DNA of 25,188 nt from CALMEH01 sp031409875 (GTDB lineage Bacteria > Acidobacteriota > Blastocatellia > Pyrinomonadales > Pyrinomonadaceae), in contig JANNYB010000141.1 in NCBI GenBank assembly GCA_031409875.1, positions 1-25,188 on the forward strand, written 5' to 3'. The translations under genes were made by a program, and so were the position numbers. A model generated the notes under the pieces. That model was not told the origin of the DNA, searched no databases, and saw only the letters and a list, made by a program, of their open reading frames with translations. Below, in pieces: positions 22,363 through 25,188 of this stretch; position 1 is the stretch's first letter, and each line of letters opens with the position of its first letter.

Positions 22363-23634
22363 ATGCCGCGAAAATTCACAAGGTTTTTCGTTTTAGTTTT
22401 TTTAGTTTTAGTTAGTATTTTTAACATTTCGGCGCAAAGCACCGCCGACGTAATGCGCGACCGCATTATGAAAGCCAAAGCGTTTATCGCCGTCAAAAAT
22501 TATAATGCCGCGATTTACGAATTGGAAGCAATCCGCCGCGAAACAAATGAACCGACGATAAATTCGGTGGTCAATGTTTTGCTGGTGAGCAGTTATCTCG
22601 AACAAGGCGATTACAAACGCGCCCAGGATTTCTTGAACGAACTCGCCAAATCGAACAAAGGAAATTACACAGCCGCCGCCGGACAAGTCGTAAAAAGCGC
22701 GAGAAATCAACTTGAACGCTATAAATCGCTCGGTTTGAGCGTTTCGGACAGAAATCTTCCGCTCGAAGCCGCCGCCGATCTTGAAAAAATGCGGCAAACT
22801 TTGGAAATTGTTATCGAACAATCGAAAGTTTTAAGCAAAGATAAAAATCAAACGGCAAACGCGATGGCTTTGATGGAAGAAGCGAGCAATGCGCGGAGCG
22901 GTTTGGCAAAAGACGATTACGACGCAACGCGCTGGAAAAACGAAGCCGCCGATGCGCGTGAAATGTTGGCAAATTCAAAAAGCGTTGTCTTAAATGTTGA
23001 CGGCACAACCGCCGTAACTACGCAAAATACGACTGCTTCAAACAACAATAACGTCATTCAAACGCAAACTAATCTGCCCGTAGATAATTCTGCTCAGACG
23101 AATAAAAATCAAACAACCGAAAAATCATCGAACACTACGGAAAACAATACGGGCGCAGTCAAGGAAAATAAAATTCCGGTCAAAGAAAATACGGTTGCCG
23201 TAAAAGAGACTCCGAAAACTGAAGAAAATACCGTTAAAGAAACTCCAAAAACAAACGAAAACACCGAAACCACCAACAGCACACGAACACGCCGCGTTGA
23301 AAATAACACGACACCGACAACACAAGAAAACATCGTCAAAATAAACAACGACGAATTGCCTTTGTCGGTCGGTTCGCTGATTGATTTTGCGACGCAAACA
23401 TTCAATCCGGTTTATCCGCAACAAGCGCGGACGATTCGGCAGACAGGAATTGTCAAAGTCGAATTAGTGGTTGACGAACAAGGCAAAGTCGTTGAAATTC
23501 AAAAAGCCAGCGGACCTTCGCTTTTGCAATCAGCGGCAAAAGACGCGGCGAAAAAGTGGCGTTTCAAGCCTTTTATGCGCGACGGTCTGCCGGTTAAAGC
23601 CGCCGGATTTATCAGTTTTAATTTTACGTTGTAA
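22363..23634 (+). CDS. Secreted helical-repeat protein with C-terminal TonB domain
   Basis: This 423-residue protein has a signal peptide (RFFVLVFLVLVSIFNISAQ). A helical, tetratricopeptide-like region (about 30-205) includes AFIAVKNYNAAIYELEAI and YLEQGDYKRAQDFLNELA. A long Asn/Thr/Lys-rich linker (about 205-330) has KENT and KETPKT repeats. A TonB C-terminal domain (about 345-423) has FNPVYPQQAR, TGIVKVELVVDEQGKV and KKWRFKPF. Classical TonB is anchored in the inner membrane; here the leader looks cleavable, so it may be free in the periplasm or use the leader as an anchor. A perfect GGAGG lies seven bases before the ATG, the best ribosome site in the window, suggesting high expression. A strong terminator follows. 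Confidence 0.85.
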   Translation: MPRKFTRFFVLVFLVLVSIFNISAQSTADVMRDRIMKAKAFIAVKNYNAAIYELEAIRRETNEPTINSVVNVLLVSSYLEQGDYKRAQDFLNELAKSNKGNYTAAAGQVVKSARNQLERYKSLGLSVSDRNLPLEAAADLEKMRQTLEIVIEQSKVLSKDKNQTANAMALMEEASNARSGLAKDDYDATRWKNEAADAREMLANSKSVVLNVDGTTAVTTQNTTASNNNNVIQTQTNLPVDNSAQTNKNQTTEKSSNTTENNTGAVKENKIPVKENTVAVKETPKTEENTVKETPKTNENTETTNSTRTRRVENNTTPTTQENIVKINNDELPLSVGSLIDFATQTFNPVYPQQARTIRQTGIVKVELVVDEQGKVVEIQKASGPSLLQSAAKDAAKKWRFKPFMRDGLPVKAAGFISFNFTL

Positions 23635-23658
23635 GATTTTTTAGAGATTTTTATTTCG

Positions 23659-23701
23659 GGCAGATGCTTTAATTTGAAAAGCGTCTGCCTGATTTTTTTT
23701 T
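23659..23701 (+). terminator. Rho-independent terminator after the TonB-domain gene
   Basis: GGCAGATGCTT (23659-23669) pairs with AAGCGTCTGCC (23679-23689) with one G-U pair and a nine-base loop. GATTTTTTTTT follows. This is the strongest terminator in the window. Confidence 0.88.
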
Positions 23702-23801
23702 GCGAAGATTATCGAAAAGCAAATTCGACGCATCAAATAGTAAAATATCGATTGGTAATATTTCCAGCCGTTTGTTCAAATTTCAGATACTGATTGAATT
23801 T

Positions 23802-24030
23802 AGCCTCGTTCACGAGGCTTTCCGCGAAGCGGCACATAGCCACGTCCGTTCACGGCGTGGTTTGAGTTGAAATAATTTGTCGAAGCTCGTTTTAACGTGC
23901 TTGCAAACAAGGCTTAAGCCAAAACAAAAGGACGTTAAAACGCCCTACAATCAATTTAAAATCGGCTAACCGCGCCGTGAACGGACGCGGCTATGTGCCG
24001 CGAAACGCGGAAAGACGACTGAAGCCGCCT
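23802..24030. repeat. Nested ~230-bp palindromic element upstream of the aminopeptidase
   Basis: The 350 bases after the terminator hold no gene but a large inverted repeat. The arms are 23818-23862 and 23968-24014; their cores GCGGCACATAGCC and CGTCCGTTCACGGCG are perfectly complementary between arms. Inside is a perfect 11-bp inverted repeat, CGTTTTAACGT (23888-23898) with ACGTTAAAACG (23932-23942), and at the centre the palindrome GGCTTAAGCC (23911-23920). Outside the left arm is AGCCTCG-TTCA-CGAGGCT (23802-23819). The whole could fold as one long branched hairpin ending about 22 bases before the ATG at 24053. It may be a small non-autonomous mobile element or a regulatory leader. Confidence 0.85.
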
Positions 24031-24052
24031 AAAAAAATATCAATCTTAAAAT

Positions 24053-25188
24053 ATGAAAACATTCACATTTTTAATCGCAATTATGATTTTCACGGCAACA
24101 AACATTTTCGCGCAAAACGCTCCGCCGATTGAAGCGGGCGTTTCGCAAAAATTGGCTGAGTGGCGCGGGAAACATTATTCGGACGTTCGATATAAATTGA
24201 ACATCACGCTCGAAAAAGGTGCGCCGTTGATGAAAGGCGAGATTGAAATTCGTGTGAAATTGTCGGAAGAAGCAACAAAAAATCCGTTGGTTTTGGATTG
24301 GCGCACAACGCAGTTTCAGAACGATAAGGACAAACCTTTTGCAAATGTCGTCGGCGTGAATGATGCGATGAATATTCGTTCGCAAATAAATAATGAACAT
24401 ATTTTGATTCCGAACGGCTTGCTGAAAACGGGCGAAAACATCATCACAATCGAATTTGCCTCGCCGATAAAAACGAGCGGAAGCGCAATCACGCGCTACG
24501 TTGACAAAGAAGACGGCGCGGAATATGTCTATTCGCTTTTTGTTCCAAGCGACGCAAGCACGGCGTTTCCCGTGTTCGACCAGCCGGATTTGAAAGCGCA
24601 GTTTTATTTAACTTTAAGTGTTCGTGAAGATTGGAAAGCTATTTCCAATACTTTAATTGAAAAAGAAGAACATTTTGATGTTACGGATTGCACCAACTGC
24701 ATTGATCGCCGAATTATGACTTTTCAGGAAACAAAGCCGATAAGCACCTACGTTTTCGCGTTTGCGGCGGGCGAATTTGCGGAGTTTAAAGATGATTTCA
24801 CCGCAGAGCCGCAGAGTTCACGCAGAGAAACGCAGAACAATTCTCAGCGAGACTCTGCGGATTCTCAGCGTCTCTGCGGTGAAAAATGCTCCCAAATCTA
24901 CGTCCGCAAATCGCAAGCCGAAAAATTCAAACAACATTCTGCCGAAGTTTTTCGATTAAACCGCGAAGGCGTGAAATATCTTGAAAGTTATTTTGATTAT
25001 AAATTTCCGTTTCCGAAATATGATTTGGTTTTGCTCCCTGAATTTCCGTTTGGCGGAATGGAACACGCGGGCGCGACTTTTTTGCGCGAATCTTCCGTCA
25101 TCTTCCCGAACGAGCCGACGAAAAACGATTTTGTTTCGCGGGCAAATCTCATCTTTCACGAAGCCGCGCATCAATGGTTCGGCGACAC
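24053..25188 (+). CDS. M1-family metallo-aminopeptidase, exported, 3'-truncated by window end
   Basis: The frame stays open from 24053 to the window end (378 complete codons). The signal peptide is FLIAIMIFTATNIFAQ. The N-terminal beta domain is typical of M1 peptidases (RYKLNITLEKG-like YKLNITLEKGAPLMKGEI, VFDQPDLKAQFYLTLSV, ISTYVFAFAAGEF). The substrate-binding motif is GGMEHAGATF (from 334), where classical members have GAMEN. The zinc motif is HEAAH (369-373) in FHEAAHQWFGD; the downstream third zinc ligand lies beyond the window. Residues 249-277 are encoded by an 87-bp palindromic repeat that sits in frame between the N-terminal and catalytic domains. The enzyme should trim peptides in the periplasm or outside. 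The nested palindrome upstream may regulate it. Confidence 0.88.
   Translation, partial: MKTFTFLIAIMIFTATNIFAQNAPPIEAGVSQKLAEWRGKHYSDVRYKLNITLEKGAPLMKGEIEIRVKLSEEATKNPLVLDWRTTQFQNDKDKPFANVVGVNDAMNIRSQINNEHILIPNGLLKTGENIITIEFASPIKTSGSAITRYVDKEDGAEYVYSLFVPSDASTAFPVFDQPDLKAQFYLTLSVREDWKAISNTLIEKEEHFDVTDCTNCIDRRIMTFQETKPISTYVFAFAAGEFAEFKDDFTAEPQSSRRETQNNSQRDSADSQRLCGEKCSQIYVRKSQAEKFKQHSAEVFRLNREGVKYLESYFDYKFPFPKYDLVLLPEFPFGGMEHAGATFLRESSVIFPNEPTKNDFVSRANLIFHEAAHQWFGD
24797..24883. repeat. 87-bp in-frame palindromic repeat inside the aminopeptidase gene
   Basis: TTCACCGCAGAG begins the left arm and CTCTGCGGTGAA ends the right arm. CGCAGAG-type units recur in the left half and CTCTGCG/CTCAGCG units in the right half. 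The length is exactly 29 codons and the frame stays open through it. Flanking protein sequence reads as continuous M1 peptidase, so the element looks inserted at a domain boundary loop. Confidence 0.9.

Overview
The window looks like a chromosomal segment of a moderately low-GC Gram-negative bacterium, most probably an Acidobacteriota member (perhaps class Blastocatellia). This rests on recalled gene style: an MglB/MglA pair, an RNase E/G with a huge insertion inside its S1 domain, Uma2 paralogues, and secreted M1 peptidase and TonB-domain proteins. It is inference, not a phylogeny. Most genes are intact; no rRNA, tRNA, CRISPR array, transposase or phage gene was seen.

Layout. 136-1278 (+): roadblock protein MglB and small GTPase MglA. 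1303-1895: a terminator, a good sigma70-type promoter and a ~500 nt structured leader for ribonuclease E/G (1896-4532, +). 4601-6117 (-): two small exported proteins. 6214-9126 (-): a ClpC/ClpA-type AAA+ unfoldase followed by a ribbon-helix-helix protein and a retropepsin-like aspartic protease. 9247-13759 (-): clpB, grpE and two Uma2-family nucleases. 13989-19206 (+): two nucleoside-type ABC permeases with a HicBA toxin-antitoxin pair spliced between them, a MazEF pair, then purine nucleoside phosphorylase, uridine kinase and cytidine deaminase. 19215-25188 (+): a lipoprotein, a methyltransferase, an exported SAH/MTA-deaminase-like amidohydrolase, a secreted helical/TonB-C protein and the 5' part of an exported M1 aminopeptidase that runs off the window.

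Two functional themes stand out. One is protein quality control: ClpB, GrpE and a second Clp ATPase with its own small protease/regulator genes. The other is nucleoside uptake and salvage: permeases, PNP, Udk, Cdd and perhaps the exported deaminase. Three small toxin-antitoxin-like modules (HicBA, MazEF, RHH plus retropepsin) sit in these operons.

The most unusual feature is not a gene. Nine gene boundaries or leaders carry long inverted repeats. At least six share one design: each arm is built of short tandem units (about 7-8 bp), and the two arms are reverse complements. Yet most differ in primary sequence. They abut stop codons, sit immediately before start codons, and in one case form exactly 29 in-frame codons inside the M1 aminopeptidase.
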